Positions 48,111-58,401 of a stretch of DNA of 64,000 bases are shown here, one piece after another. Each line of letters starts with the position of its first letter. Positions within the stretch are counted from its first letter, which is position 1. The notes under the pieces are model-generated. The model was not told the origin of the DNA. It searched no databases and was given only the letters and a program-made list of their open reading frames with translations. Source of the DNA: Hyphomicrobiales bacterium (lineage in GTDB: Bacteria > Pseudomonadota > Alphaproteobacteria > Rhizobiales > Beijerinckiaceae); contig JAIXTM010000015.1 of the NCBI GenBank assembly GCA_027483945.1, forward strand, positions 1 to 64,000. Reading direction: 5' to 3'. Made by a program: the position numbers and the translations under genes.

Positions 48111-48538
48111 GCCGCCTGCTCCTCGCCGGCATCCACCGTCCAGGAATGAGTCATCTCCGCCGTGGCGCCGAGCATGACCGAGGCGGAACAGTACTTCTCC
48201 TTGGAGAGGAGGATGGCCCGCTCCACCTTGGCCGGGTCGAGGCCCTTGCCTTTCAGCGTGTAGGTCAGGTGGATCTTCGTGAAGACCTTGGGGTCGGTCT
48301 CGGCACGCTCGGCCTCCACCGCGACCTCGCAATCCGCCACCGGCTGGCGCCCGCGCTTGAGGATCAGCACCACGTCGAAGGCCGAGCACCCAGCCAGCCC
48401 GATCAGCAGCATCTCCATGGGCCTTATGCCGATGTTCCGGCCGCCCGCGTCCGGCGCACCGTCCATGACGACCGCATGGCCGCTGCCGGATTCGCCCACG
48501 AAGGCCATGCCGTTGAGCCACGTCGCCTTCGCCTTCAT
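48107..48538 (-). CDS. OsmC-family thiol peroxidase-like protein
   Basis: This 143-aa protein has the OsmC/Ohr fold. The two redox cysteines are Cys51 in LAGCSAFDVV and Cys117 in KEKYCSASVML, both intact. It belongs to the broader OsmC/YhfA-like branch rather than Ohr proper. Members reduce organic hydroperoxides, or in some cases act on sulfur species, using the cysteine pair. AAGGAACGAGG precedes the ATG. It lies 33 bp after cysW and overlaps the sulfurtransferase gene by 4 bp. Confidence 0.9.
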   Translation of the reverse strand: MKAKATWLNGMAFVGESGSGHAVVMDGAPDAGGRNIGIRPMEMLLIGLAGCSAFDVVLILKRGRQPVADCEVAVEAERAETDPKVFTKIHLTYTLKGKGLDPAKVERAILLSKEKYCSASVMLGATAEMTHSWTVDAGEEQAA

Positions 48539-48571
48539 GGGCCTCGTTCCTTCTCCGGTCGTGTCCCCGCG

Positions 48572-49438
48572 CTAATGCCCCACGCGGCCCGTCCGGGGCA
48601 AGCGGCGTTCGATCACAGCCCGGATGGCGAGCGTCGCCAGCGCGATGAGCGTCAGCGTGCTGGCGGCCGCGAAGGCGCCGGCGGCGTTGTAGTCGTGGTA
48701 AAGCAGCTCCACCTGCAGCGGCAGGGTGTTGGTCTCGCCGCGCACATGCCCGGAGACGACCGAGACCGCGCCGAACTCGCCGATGGCGCGCGCCGTGCAC
48801 AGGACGACGCCGTAGAACAGCGCCCAGCGGATATTGGGCAGCGTCACCCGCCAGAAGATCTGGAGTCCCGAGGCGCCGAGCGTCGCGGCGACCTCCTCCT
48901 GGTCCGAGCCCTGGACCTGCATCAGCGGCACGAGCTCGCGCACCACGAAGGGGCTGGTCACGAAGATCGTCACCAGCACGATGCCGGGCAGCGCGAACAT
49001 GATCCGAAGGTCGTTCGCCTCCAGGAACGGGCCGAGAAGCCCGTTGGAGCCGTAGACGAGGATATAGGCGACGCCCGCCACGATGGGCGAGATCGAGAAG
49101 GGCAGCTCGATCGCGGTGAGCAGGAACTTCTTGCCCCGGAACTCGAACTTGGTGATCGCCCAGGCGGCGACGAGGCCGAACGCCACGTTCACCGGCACGG
49201 CAAGGAGCGCGACCAGCACCGTCAGACCGACGGCGCGCAGCGTGTCGCGCTCGGTGACGGAGGCCAGGTAAGGCGCGAGGCCCCGCGCGAAGGCCTGCGC
49301 GAAGATGACGACGACCGGCACGACGATGAAGGCCAGCGTCAGGACGACCGCGATCCCGATCAGGATGCGGGCGCCGGCCGGAGAGCCGGCGGCGCGCGCG
49401 GCCCGCTCGGCGGGCGCGGGCATGTCGATCACGGCCAT
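48572..49438 (-). CDS. cysW: Sulfate ABC transporter permease CysW
   Basis: CysW is one of the two membrane subunits of the sulfate/thiosulfate importer. The 288-aa protein has about six helices and the ABC-permease EAA loop (EEVAATLGASGLQIFWRVTLP), with GAVSVVSGHVRGETNTLPL typical of CysW. It starts 4 bp after the cysT stop. Partners are CysT, CysA and the binding protein encoded immediately upstream in the operon. Confidence 0.96.
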   Translation of the reverse strand: MAVIDMPAPAERAARAAGSPAGARILIGIAVVLTLAFIVVPVVVIFAQAFARGLAPYLASVTERDTLRAVGLTVLVALLAVPVNVAFGLVAAWAITKFEFRGKKFLLTAIELPFSISPIVAGVAYILVYGSNGLLGPFLEANDLRIMFALPGIVLVTIFVTSPFVVRELVPLMQVQGSDQEEVAATLGASGLQIFWRVTLPNIRWALFYGVVLCTARAIGEFGAVSVVSGHVRGETNTLPLQVELLYHDYNAAGAFAAASTLTLIALATLAIRAVIERRLPRTGRVGH

Positions 49439-49442
49439 GGCG

Positions 49443-50300
49443 TCAGACCTTGCGCGAATAGCGCAGCTGCCAGAGCTGCAGGAGGTTGGTCGTCAGCAGC
49501 GTGACGAAGGCGGCGGCGAGGAGGATCGCGGCGATGGCGGACGCCGCCGGATAATCGAACTCCTCCAGCCGGATATAGATGAGGAGCGCCGCGATCTCGG
49601 TCTTGAACGGCAGATTGCCGGCGATGAAGATCACCGCGCCGAACTCGCCGAGGGAGCGCGCGAAGGCGAGCGCGCAGCCCGTCAGGTACGAAGGCAGGAT
49701 GATCGGGAAGATCACCCTCCGGAAGATCGTGCCCGGATAGGCGCCGAGCGTGCGCGAGGCCTCCTCGATTTCCGGCTGGATGCTCTCCAGCACCGGCTGC
49801 ACCGTGCGCACCACGAAGGGCACGCTGGTGAAGGCCATGGCGATGGCGACGCCGACCATCGTGTAGACGACGGGGAAGCCCGCCGGCTCCAGCACCGATC
49901 CGTACCAGCCGTTATTGGCGTAGAGCGCGGTGAGCGCGAGGCCCGCCACGGCGGTCGGCAGCGCGAAGGGCAGGTCGATCAGCGCGTCCAGGATCTCGCG
50001 GCCGCGGAAGCGGTAGCGCGTCAGGACCCAGGCCATGAGCAGGCCATAGGCCGCGTTGAACAGGGTCGCCAGGAAGGCCGCGCCGAAGGTCAGCTTCAGC
50101 GCCGCGAGCGTGCGCGGCCCCGTGACGATACGCCAGAACCCGTCCCAGCCGATCTCCGCCGATTTCAGCACGAGGGCCGTGACCGGCAGGAGGACGATGA
50201 CGGCAAGGTAGAGGAGCGTCGCGCCCATGGTCAGGCCGAAGCCGGGAAGGACCCGGCGTGGCCTGACGATCTGGGCGCCGTCCAGCGCGATGGTGCTCAT
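49443..50300 (-). CDS. cysT: Sulfate ABC transporter permease CysT (CysU)
   Basis: CysT is the second permease subunit, forming the channel with CysW. The 285-aa protein has six predicted helices, the EAA loop EEASRTLGAYPGTIFRRVIFP, DLPFALPTAVAGLALTALY, and SLGEFGAVIFIAGNLPFKTE, characteristic of CysT. AGGAG lies 7 nt upstream of the ATG. It is 24 bp after the binding-protein gene. Confidence 0.96.
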   Translation of the reverse strand: MSTIALDGAQIVRPRRVLPGFGLTMGATLLYLAVIVLLPVTALVLKSAEIGWDGFWRIVTGPRTLAALKLTFGAAFLATLFNAAYGLLMAWVLTRYRFRGREILDALIDLPFALPTAVAGLALTALYANNGWYGSVLEPAGFPVVYTMVGVAIAMAFTSVPFVVRTVQPVLESIQPEIEEASRTLGAYPGTIFRRVIFPIILPSYLTGCALAFARSLGEFGAVIFIAGNLPFKTEIAALLIYIRLEEFDYPAASAIAAILLAAAFVTLLTTNLLQLWQLRYSRKV

Positions 50301-50324
50301 CGGACGCTCCTGCCCCCGGTCGGA

Positions 50325-51326
50325 TCAGCGGTTCACGAAGACCTGGTCGAGCACGCCGCCCTCGGCGAAGTGCGTCTTGGTGGCCTTCTCCCAGCCGCCG
50401 AACACGTCCTCGACCTTGACGAGCCGCACCGGCGGGAACTGCGCCTTGTACTTCTCGGCGACGGCCGGGTTGTGCACGCGGTTGAAGTTCTTGGCCAGGA
50501 TGTCCTGGCCGGCCTCGCTGTAGAGGAACTCCAGATAGGCGCGCGAGACGTCCTGCGTGTTGCGGCGGGCGGCGACGCGGTCGACGACCGCGACCGGAAA
50601 CTCGCCGAGGATCGACAGCGAGGGAATGACGATCTCGTAGCCCTTGTCGCCGTACTCGCGGCGGATGCCGTTCACCTCCGATTCGAAGGTGATGAGCACG
50701 TCGCCGATATTGCGCTCCACGAAGGTCGTGGTGGCGGCGCGCCCGCCCGTGTCGAAGACGGGCACGTTCGACAGCACCGTCTTCACGAAAGCCTGGGCCT
50801 TGGCGTCGTCGCCCTTGGCCTGTTCCAGGCCGAACGCGTAGGCGGCCAGATACGTGTAGCGGGCATTGCCCGAGGTCTTCGGGTTGGGGAACACCGCCTT
50901 CACGTCGGCCCGGGCGAGATCCGACCAGTCCTTGATGTTCTTCGGGTTGCCCTTGCGCACCAGGAAAGCGGGGAAGGAATAGAAGGGCGAGGCATTGTTG
51001 CCGAACTTGGTCTGCCAGTCGGCCGCGACGAAGCCCTTCTCCGCCAGGAACTGCACGTCGGTCGCCTGGTTGAACGTCACCACGTCCGCCTGCAGGCCCT
51101 CGACGATGGATCGGGCCTGGCGCGACGTGCCGTTATGCGACTGCTTGATCTCCAGCGTCTGGCCGGTCTTGGCCTTCCATTCGGCGGCGAAGACCGGGTT
51201 GATCTGCTGGAACAGCTCGCGGGCGACGTCGTAGGACGCGTTGAGGATGTCGCCGGGCTTGTCCTGTGCGGAGGCGGGCGAGAGGGCCAGCGCGAGCGCG
51301 GCGCCGAGGATCAGGATCTGTCTCAT
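50325..51326 (-). CDS. sbp: Periplasmic sulfate-binding protein
   Basis: This 333-aa solute-binding protein delivers sulfate (or thiosulfate) to CysTWA. It has a signal peptide with cleavage after about residue 20 (SPASA-QD). Family motifs are LNASYDVARELFQQINPVF, SHNGTSRQARSIVEGLQADV (split), ADVVTFNQATD, NPKTSGNARYTYLAAY and VPVFDTGGRAATTTF. Sbp and CysP cannot be separated by eye. AGGAA lies 8 nt before the ATG. It is the second gene, 27 bp after cysA. Confidence 0.94.
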   Translation of the reverse strand: MRQILILGAALALALSPASAQDKPGDILNASYDVARELFQQINPVFAAEWKAKTGQTLEIKQSHNGTSRQARSIVEGLQADVVTFNQATDVQFLAEKGFVAADWQTKFGNNASPFYSFPAFLVRKGNPKNIKDWSDLARADVKAVFPNPKTSGNARYTYLAAYAFGLEQAKGDDAKAQAFVKTVLSNVPVFDTGGRAATTTFVERNIGDVLITFESEVNGIRREYGDKGYEIVIPSLSILGEFPVAVVDRVAARRNTQDVSRAYLEFLYSEAGQDILAKNFNRVHNPAVAEKYKAQFPPVRLVKVEDVFGGWEKATKTHFAEGGVLDQVFVNR

Positions 51327-51353
51327 GGGTGCGTTCCTGTGGGGATGGGTTGA

Positions 51354-52451
<1,098 letters not shown>

Positions 52452-52479
52452 GAAGCCGCCCTTGCTGGAGGCGCGACAT

Positions 52480-52550
52480 ATACGCCTTCATGCGGCATTT
52501 AACAACTGTTTCCGGAAAATATAGCATTAAACGTTTCTGAACTGTATTTA
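52480..52550 (-). promoter_or_regulatory. AT-rich promoter region of the cys operon
   Basis: This is the most AT-rich stretch nearby. On the minus strand TATATT (52523-52518) fits a -10 box; two GAAAC half-sites and a TTCCGGAA palindrome (52511-52518) flank it and could bind a LysR-type or other sulfur regulator. The assignment is by eye. Confidence 0.4.
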
Positions 52551-52604
52551 TGGCTGGAGCGAGGCGGCTTGTCGGCAGGTCGGGGCTGGATCAAGGTGGC
52601 GCCC

Positions 52605-53870
52605 ATGTGGCGGCTCTCACCGGTCCTTCTGGCAGGCCTCGCCTTCGTCCTGGCGGGGTGCGCGGGGCGTGCGGAGCGCGTGATGCTGCCGGTGACCACG
52701 CCTGCCGCCGGCGCGACGGTAATCCCGATCCTGGTGGCGACCACCCGGCGCGCGACGCCGGACGATCTCGGAACTTTGTTCAGCGGAGAACGGTCGAGGC
52801 GCGTCTCCTTCGCGCAGATCGACGTGTCGATCCCGCCGAGCCACGTACCCGGCGAGGTCGAATGGCCCTCCTCCAGTCCCGGGGATCCGAGCCGGCACTT
52901 CGTGACCCGGGCCGTGGCGCCGCTGGATGCGGGAGGCTTCCGCGATGCCCTGAGACGGCAGGTCCGCAAGGATCGCGGACACCGCCACGTCATGGTCTTC
53001 GTGCATGGCTACAACAACCTGTTCGACGACGCGGTCTACCGCCTCGCGCAGATCACCGCCGATTCCGGCGCGCCGGTGACCCCGGTCCTGTTCACCTGGC
53101 CCTCGCGCGGGAAGGTCCTGGCCTATGGCTATGACCGCGAGAGCGCGACCTATTCCCGCGACGCGCTGGAGAAGCTGCTGGACGAGCTCGCCGCCGAGCC
53201 TTCGGTCGGCGAAATCTCGGTGCTGGCCCATTCCATGGGCAATTGGGTGACGCTGGAGGCCCTGCGCCAGCAGGCCATCCGCCGCGGCAGCGTTCCGGCC
53301 AAGATCCGCAACGTCATGCTGGCCGCGCCGGACGTGGATGTGGACGTGGCGCGTGCCGGGGCCATGCGCATGGGCAAGCCGCGGCCGCGCTTCACCCTCT
53401 TCGTCTCCAAGGACGACCGGGCGCTGGCCGCTTCGCGCCGCGTCTGGGGCGGGGTGCGGCTCGGGCAGATCGATCCGACCCTGGAGCCCTACAAGAGCGC
53501 GCTCGCCGAGTACGACATCGACCCGGTGGACCTCACCGCCGTGCGCGGCTCGGACATGCTGAATCACAGCAAGTTCGCCGACAGCGCCGTGGTGCGCGCC
53601 ATCGGCAACCGGCTCTCCAGCGGCCAGGACATCGGGACCCGTGGCGAGAGCCTGGGCGACACGATCGCCGCCACGGTCTCGGGCGTCGCGTCGGGGGTGG
53701 GATCGGTCGCCGGCGCGGTCGTCGCCGCGCCCATCGCCATCGTCGATCCCCACACGCGCCGCAATTACGGCGAGCGCCTCGGCGCCATCGTGCCGGGCGC
53801 CGAGGATCCCGCACCGGCCCTTGCCAGCGACGACCCGCCGCCCGCCCCGCGGCAGGCTCATGCGCGCTGA
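52605..53870 (+). CDS. Alpha/beta-hydrolase lipoprotein (DUF900/esterase family)
   Basis: A 421-aa predicted lipoprotein. The start MWRLSPVLLAGLAFVLAGC is chosen because AAGGTGG lies about 6 nt upstream and it places a lipobox LAGC with the lipidated cysteine at residue 19; a TTG 36 bp earlier is the alternative. The hydrolase domain shows ILVATTRRATPDD, FVHGYNNLFDDAV (HGYNN at 134-138) and the nucleophile elbow AHSMGNW with Ser210. The C-terminal region is Gly/Ala/Val-rich followed by a Pro-rich tail. Members are putative esterases of unknown substrate. It is convergent with fliM, 9 bp apart. Confidence 0.88.
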   Translation: MWRLSPVLLAGLAFVLAGCAGRAERVMLPVTTPAAGATVIPILVATTRRATPDDLGTLFSGERSRRVSFAQIDVSIPPSHVPGEVEWPSSSPGDPSRHFVTRAVAPLDAGGFRDALRRQVRKDRGHRHVMVFVHGYNNLFDDAVYRLAQITADSGAPVTPVLFTWPSRGKVLAYGYDRESATYSRDALEKLLDELAAEPSVGEISVLAHSMGNWVTLEALRQQAIRRGSVPAKIRNVMLAAPDVDVDVARAGAMRMGKPRPRFTLFVSKDDRALAASRRVWGGVRLGQIDPTLEPYKSALAEYDIDPVDLTAVRGSDMLNHSKFADSAVVRAIGNRLSSGQDIGTRGESLGDTIAATVSGVASGVGSVAGAVVAAPIAIVDPHTRRNYGERLGAIVPGAEDPAPALASDDPPPAPRQAHAR

Positions 53871-53879
53871 CGCCTGCGG

Positions 53880-54995
53880 TCAGCTCCGGCCGAGATTCCC
53901 GAAGGACGCCATCGTCGTGTGGGGCTGCGAGAGCGGCGTGGCCACCTGGATCGCCATGGCTTCGTCGGCCCGCCCGAGCCGCCCATGGGCGAGCGGGATG
54001 GCCTCGCAGCGCAGTTCCACCGGGTCCTCGGGCATGCGGTCGAGGACGAGCGTGTCGCCGACCTTGAGCGAGAGGATCTGCCGCAGCGGGAACTCCCCCT
54101 CGTAGAGCACGGCCGAGACATCGATCTCCGCGCCGTAGATCTCGGTCGCGAGGTGCTCCTCCCAGACCGCGTCGCGGCCGAGCTTCTCGCCGATGAAGTC
54201 CTGAAGCAGGACGTCGCGCACCGGCTCCAGCGTCGCGTGGGGCAGCAGCAGCTCGAAGATGCCGCGATGGCCGCCGATATCGATGAAGAACCGGGCCAGG
54301 ATCGCCTTGGAGGCCGGACGCGCGATGTTGGCGAAGCGCGGATTGGTCTCCAGGTGGTCGATGACGAAGGAGACCGGCGAGAGCGGGCGGAACGCGTCGG
54401 CGGCGGTCTTCAGGATCAGCTCGACGATCTTGCGGATGAGGCCGAGCTCGATCGACGTGTAGGGCCGGCCCTCGATGACCGGCGCGCCGGCGCCCGGCGG
54501 GCGCCCGAGCAGCACGTCGATGAAGGCGAAGATCAGGTCCGAATTGATCTGGAGGATGCAGAAATCCTCCCACGGATCGGCCTTGACGATGGCCAGGATC
54601 GCCGGCAGCGGGATCGAGGTCATGTAATTGCCGAAGCGGACCGTGTTCATCCGGTCCAGCACCACCTCGACGTTTTCCGAGGTGAGGTGGCGCATCGAGC
54701 CGCGCAGCAGGTGCACGAGGTGCTCGAACACCGTCTCCAGGACCGGCAGGCGCTCGTGCGGGACCGCGGGCGGCTGGGTAAGCGCCCGGACGCCGTCGGG
54801 CCCGTCGGGCAGGGCTCCGCCGGCGGTGAAGCCGAGCATGGAGTCGATGAGCCGCTGGTCGATGGCACCGTCCGGCCCGAACATCGACGCCGCGTCGGTC
54901 GCCATCGCGACGTCGGGCTCCGGCTCGGGCGCCATGGCGAACTGCGCCGCCAGGGTCTTGGCGATGTCGATGCCGTCGTTGGGATCGCTGCTCAT
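53880..54995 (-). CDS. fliM: Flagellar motor switch protein FliM
   Basis: FliM is the C-ring component that binds phosphorylated CheY and sets rotation direction or speed. The 371-aa protein has an N-terminal acidic segment, a middle domain (VVLDRMNTVRFGNYMTSIPL, DFCILQINSDLIFAFIDVLLG split, EGRPYTSIELGLIRKIVELI) and a C-terminal SpoA domain with VSAVLYEGEFPLRQILSLKVGD (split) ending the conserved core. It has no canonical short CheY-binding peptide that could be recognised at the extreme N-terminus. It lies 128 bp downstream of the che operon rather than in a flagellar switch operon. Confidence 0.93.
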   Translation of the reverse strand: MSSDPNDGIDIAKTLAAQFAMAPEPEPDVAMATDAASMFGPDGAIDQRLIDSMLGFTAGGALPDGPDGVRALTQPPAVPHERLPVLETVFEHLVHLLRGSMRHLTSENVEVVLDRMNTVRFGNYMTSIPLPAILAIVKADPWEDFCILQINSDLIFAFIDVLLGRPPGAGAPVIEGRPYTSIELGLIRKIVELILKTAADAFRPLSPVSFVIDHLETNPRFANIARPASKAILARFFIDIGGHRGIFELLLPHATLEPVRDVLLQDFIGEKLGRDAVWEEHLATEIYGAEIDVSAVLYEGEFPLRQILSLKVGDTLVLDRMPEDPVELRCEAIPLAHGRLGRADEAMAIQVATPLSQPHTTMASFGNLGRS

Positions 54996-55123
54996 CGGGC
55001 TCAGGCGGGTCGCGAAGGGACGAACCAGCCGGCCGGAGGAGACCGGCCGCGCCCGATGATTAAGACATTATAAAGGTTAACGACCCGTTGCCGCGGCCGC
55101 TCACGGCTGGACTGGCCGCCGGC
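54996..55123 (-). promoter_or_regulatory. che-fliM gap with candidate fliM promoter
   Basis: This 128-bp gap contains TATAAT on the minus strand (55073-55068), 72 bp before the fliM ATG, beside TTAACC (55081-55076), half of a CtrA-type site. No good -35 was found. fliM may therefore be transcribed separately from che. Confidence 0.4.
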
Positions 55124-55513
55124 TCAGAACAGGTCGCACTCGCCCGACGAGATGTCGGGACCCGCATTGCGCTCGCGCCCGCCGAGGCGGTGGGCGAGAT
55201 CGGCCAGGAGCAGCCCGTCCGCGGCCGTGTTGGCATCGAGCCGCCAGCCCATGGGCACGTCGGAGGACAGGGTCTGCAGGAACTGGCTCAGGCCCTGCAG
55301 GCGCTGGACGATGATGTCGATGCTCTGGGCCTGGCGGATCACGTCGTGGTCCAGCTGGTCGCCTTCGGGCATCAGCCGCCCGATCACGTCCTGGAGCCGG
55401 TCGGCATCGCCCGCGAGCGCCGCGATCTCCGCCATGACGGAGGTGAGGATCTCGGCCACCGGCTTGGTGGCGGCGGGTTCCTCGACAGACTGAATGCTCA
55501 AAGCCGCCCCCAT
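55124..55513 (-). CDS. CheT-like chemotaxis protein, putative CheY-P phosphatase
   Basis: A 129-aa, largely helical soluble protein at the 3' end of the che operon. Two DxxxQ motifs occur on consecutive helical turns: DVIRQ (57-61) and DIIVQ (66-70). DxxxQ is the catalytic pattern of CheZ, and CheT of Sinorhizobium meliloti, encoded at the same place after cheD, is reported from memory to carry such a motif and act in signal termination. Overall sequence similarity could not be tested here. Its ATG shares one base with the cheD stop (TGATG). Confidence 0.7.
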   Translation of the reverse strand: MGAALSIQSVEEPAATKPVAEILTSVMAEIAALAGDADRLQDVIGRLMPEGDQLDHDVIRQAQSIDIIVQRLQGLSQFLQTLSSDVPMGWRLDANTAADGLLLADLAHRLGGRERNAGPDISSGECDLF

Positions 55514-56088
55514 CAGAACAGTTCCACGGCGCCGACATCGGCGGGCGGCACCACGGCCGGCGCGCGCCGCTCCTCCGCGAACACCTTGGCGTCGTTGTTG
55601 GCGAGCGCCATCTGCCGCACGCGGCCCGCCACCGGCCAGAACTGCACCCGCCGTCCGTGATCGCCACGCAGGCTGCCGCCGCGATAGGCGATGCCTTCCT
55701 TGGCGAGGAAGTCCTCGGCGAAGGCGGCGTTCTGCCGGCCCACATCGGTCAGGCCGGAGATCATGCGCCCGCCCCCGAACAGGTGCGCCTCGAGCCGGTC
55801 TCGCCGCGCGCCGAGCTGGAGCAGGCCGTTGACCAGAAGCTCCATGGAATGGACGCCGTACTGCATCGCCTTGGCGCCGGTGGCGCCATCGCCGGAGGGG
55901 AGCAGGAAATGGTTCATGCCGCCGACCCCGGCGACAGGATCGCGCATGCAAGCGGCGACGCACGATCCAAGGATCGTGCTGAGGACGGTGTTCGGGTCGC
56001 GCGTGACGTGGAACTCGCCCTGCACCACGTGGATGCGGCGTTCCGGCCCCGAACCTGCCTCTGTCGTTCTTGCAGCGCTGGAATTCAT
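55513..56088 (-). CDS. cheD: Chemoreceptor glutamine deamidase CheD
   Basis: CheD deamidates specific glutamines on chemoreceptors and can interact with CheY-P pathways. The 191-aa protein has the catalytic Cys43 in STILGSCVAACM and His60 in VGGMNHFLLPSG, with Thr/Gly-rich support (LFGGGRM). Length is normal. The start overlaps cheY2 by 4 bp (ATGA) and the stop overlaps the CheT-like gene by one base. Confidence 0.96.
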   Translation of the reverse strand: MNSSAARTTEAGSGPERRIHVVQGEFHVTRDPNTVLSTILGSCVAACMRDPVAGVGGMNHFLLPSGDGATGAKAMQYGVHSMELLVNGLLQLGARRDRLEAHLFGGGRMISGLTDVGRQNAAFAEDFLAKEGIAYRGGSLRGDHGRRVQFWPVAGRVRQMALANNDAKVFAEERRAPAVVPPADVGAVELF

Positions 56089-56474
56089 GAAAGGCGTCCG
56101 AAAACGGCTTCAATACGGTCTTTGAGGGTCGCAACCGTAAAGGGTTTTACGACGTAATTGTTAACGCCGAACTGAACCGCTTTCTGAACCAGCTCGCGAT
56201 CCGCGCGTCCGGTCAGCATGATGAATGCCGTCTTCGCCAGGGGCGGGTGCGAGCGGATCGCCCGCAGCAGCCCCAGCCCGTCGAGCTTGGGCATGTTGTA
56301 GTCGGAGACCACGAGTTGCACGGGCCTCGCGATGAGGGCGCGCAGCGCGTCCTCGCCGTCCCCGGCCTCGCGGATATCGACGAACCCCACCTGCTGGAGG
56401 CCGTTGCGGACCAGGGAGCGCATCGAAAACTGGTCGTCGACGACCAGAACGCTGATTGAGCGGGCGTCTGCCAT
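56085..56474 (-). CDS. cheY2: Chemotaxis response regulator CheY2
   Basis: A 129-aa stand-alone receiver domain. Acidic residues in VLVVDDQFSMRS, the phospho-acceptor Asp58 in VVSDYNMPKLDG, Thr88 in MLTGR and Lys110 in VVKPF are all present. The DYNMPKLDGLGLL sequence is typical of the CheY that binds the motor. In Hyphomicrobiales with two CheYs, the one between cheB and cheD is usually the motor-binding CheY2. Its ATG shares a base with the cheB stop (TGATG). Confidence 0.94.
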   Translation of the reverse strand: MADARSISVLVVDDQFSMRSLVRNGLQQVGFVDIREAGDGEDALRALIARPVQLVVSDYNMPKLDGLGLLRAIRSHPPLAKTAFIMLTGRADRELVQKAVQFGVNNYVVKPFTVATLKDRIEAVFGRLS

Positions 56475-57526
56475 CAATGCACCCTTCGCTTTTCGTTGTT
56501 GCACAGAGCGATCGCCTCGCGGCCGATCGCGTCGAGCGGCAGTTGCGAACCCACCGCGCCCAGTTCGTAGGCGGCGCGCGGCATCCCATAGACGACGCAG
56601 CTCGCCTCGTCCTGGCCGATGGTCGGCGCGCCGGCCTTGCGCATGGCGAGCAGGCCCTTGGCCCCGTCCCGGCCCATGCCGGTCAGGATCACGCCAACCG
56701 CGTTCGCCCCGACCGCCTTCGCGACGGAGGAGAACAGGACGTCGACCGACGGGCGATGGCCGTTGACCGGCTCGCTGTCGGACAGCCGGCACCGGAAGGA
56801 GCCGGGCTGGCCGGTGATCTGCAGATGCGCGGCGCTGCCGGGCGCCAGATAGATGCGGCCGACCTGGAGCGGCGCCCCGTCGCGCGCCTCCGCCACCTGC
56901 GCGGGCGTCGCGCGGTTCAGCCGCTCGGCGAAGCTGCGCGTGAAATTGCCCGGCATGTGCTGGGTGATCACCGTCGGCGGGCAATTGGCGGGGAATTGCG
57001 AGATGACGTTGAGCAGCGCCTCGACGCCGCCCGTGGACGAGCCGATGGCGATGACCTTGCCGTCCGGCTGGAAGGCGGTGGCGGCGGCCGGCGCCGCCGC
57101 GCTCCTGGAGGCCGGCTGGCTGTAGCGCACCCGCGCCGAGCGGGCCGCCTTCACCTTCTCCGGCAGGCTCGCGAAATCCTCGCCCGACTGGATGCCGCCG
57201 ACCGGCTTGCCGACGCAGTCGAAGGCGCCGAGTTCGAGCGCCTGGATGGTCGCCTCGGCGCCGCGCTGGGTCAGCGTCGACACCATGATGACCGGCATGG
57301 GGCGCAGCCGCATGATCTTCTCGAGGAATTCGAGGCCGTTCATGTTCGGCATCTCGATGTCGAGCGTGATGACGTCCGGATTGAGCGCCTTGATCGCCTC
57401 GCGCGCCTGCAGCGGATCGGAAGCCTCCCCGATCACCTCGATGTCGGGATCGCGGCTGAGCACCGCCCCGACCAGGCCCCGCATCGTGGGGCTGTCGTCG
57501 ACGACGAGGACCCTGACCTTGCTCAT
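56474..57526 (-). CDS. cheB: Chemoreceptor methylesterase/deamidase CheB
   Basis: CheB removes methyl groups from chemoreceptors when phosphorylated by CheA, giving adaptation. The start [14 protein letters not shown] gives 350 aa. The receiver domain has the phospho-acceptor Asp56 ([12 protein letters not shown]), followed by a linker. The esterase domain has the triad Ser164 in IGSSTGG, His190 in TQHMPGNFT and Asp287 in GMGRDGAKG. Start and stop each share one base with neighbouring genes (cheR, cheY2). Confidence 0.96.
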   Translation of the reverse strand: MSKVRVLVVDDSPTMRGLVGAVLSRDPDIEVIGEASDPLQAREAIKALNPDVITLDIEMPNMNGLEFLEKIMRLRPMPVIMVSTLTQRGAEATIQALELGAFDCVGKPVGGIQSGEDFASLPEKVKAARSARVRYSQPASRSAAAPAAATAFQPDGKVIAIGSSTGGVEALLNVISQFPANCPPTVITQHMPGNFTRSFAERLNRATPAQVAEARDGAPLQVGRIYLAPGSAAHLQITGQPGSFRCRLSDSEPVNGHRPSVDVLFSSVAKAVGANAVGVILTGMGRDGAKGLLAMRKAGAPTIGQDEASCVVYGMPRAAYELGAVGSQLPLDAIGREAIALCNNEKRRVH

Positions 57527-58401
57527 CAGCGGCCTCCCGCCAGGCGGTAGGTCGTCAGCGCTTCCGTGCGGAAGGCCTCCCCCGTCCCGGTCAGGCGCTC
57601 GGAATGGCCGATATAGAGGCAGCCATTCGGCGTCAGGTAGTTGCGGAACCGGTTCCAGATCATGGTCTGGGTGTCTTCCTGGAAATAGATGACGACGTTG
57701 CGGCAGAAGATGACGTTGAACTTGCCCTTCATCGGCCAGTCGCCGATCAGGTTCAGCTCGCGGAAGGCGACCAGCTCGCGCAGTTCGTCCGCGACCTGCA
57801 CGTTGCGGCCGCCCGCGTTCTGGAACCACTTGTTGCGCAGGTCGGCCGGAACCGGCGACACGGCCTCGGTCGAATAGATGCCCTTGCGCCCCACCTCGAC
57901 GACGTCGGGGTCGATGTCGGAGGCGAGGATCTTGATGTCGTATTCGGTCGCGTCCGGCATCAGCCCCAGGATCGTCAGCGCGATCGAATAGGGCTCGGGG
58001 CCGGTGGAGCAGCCCGCCGACCAGATGCGCACCCGCTGGCCGCGCTTGGCGGCATCCAGCAGCGGCGGCAGGACCTGGCTCTTCAGATGCTCGAAATGGT
58101 GCGGCTCGCGGAAGAAGCGCGTGACGTTGGTCGTCAGCGAGGCGAGCATCCGCTTGCGCTCGTCGATGCCCTCAGCGCCGGCCACCATGGCGCAATAGTC
58201 CCGGAAGCTCTCCAGGCCGAGCGCGCGCAGGCGCTTGGCGAGGCGCGAATAGACGAGCGTCGCCTTGCTGTCGGGCAGCGCGATGCCGGAATCGGCGTGC
58301 AGCATCTGCGCGATGCGCTTGAAATCGTCGTGGGTGAAGAGGAACTCACCCTCGACGATGCTGCCGCCGGGCCTGCCGGATTTGGTGGAAACGGCGTTCA
58401 T
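57526..58401 (-). CDS. cheR: Chemoreceptor methyltransferase CheR
   Basis: CheR methylates glutamates on chemoreceptors using S-adenosylmethionine. The 291-aa protein has an N-terminal helical domain ([16 protein letters not shown]), [15 protein letters not shown], the SAM-binding motif [35 protein letters not shown], and [11 protein letters not shown]. In CheR of the tethered type, a beta-subdomain binds a receptor C-terminal pentapeptide; the two receptors here end in WEEF, so tethering is plausible. It overlaps cheW by 4 bp. Confidence 0.96.
   Translation of the reverse strand: MNAVSTKSGRPGGSIVEGEFLFTHDDFKRIAQMLHADSGIALPDSKATLVYSRLAKRLRALGLESFRDYCAMVAGAEGIDERKRMLASLTTNVTRFFREPHHFEHLKSQVLPPLLDAAKRGQRVRIWSAGCSTGPEPYSIALTILGLMPDATEYDIKILASDIDPDVVEVGRKGIYSTEAVSPVPADLRNKWFQNAGGRNVQVADELRELVAFRELNLIGDWPMKGKFNVIFCRNVVIYFQEDTQTMIWNRFRNYLTPNGCLYIGHSERLTGTGEAFRTEALTTYRLAGGR

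Noticed and set aside
47283-48800. A single long minus-strand frame that would fuse the sulfurtransferase to upstream sequence
   Set aside because: The upstream part is the out-of-frame shadow of the OsmC gene; the sulfurtransferase has its own ATG in an ATGA overlap.
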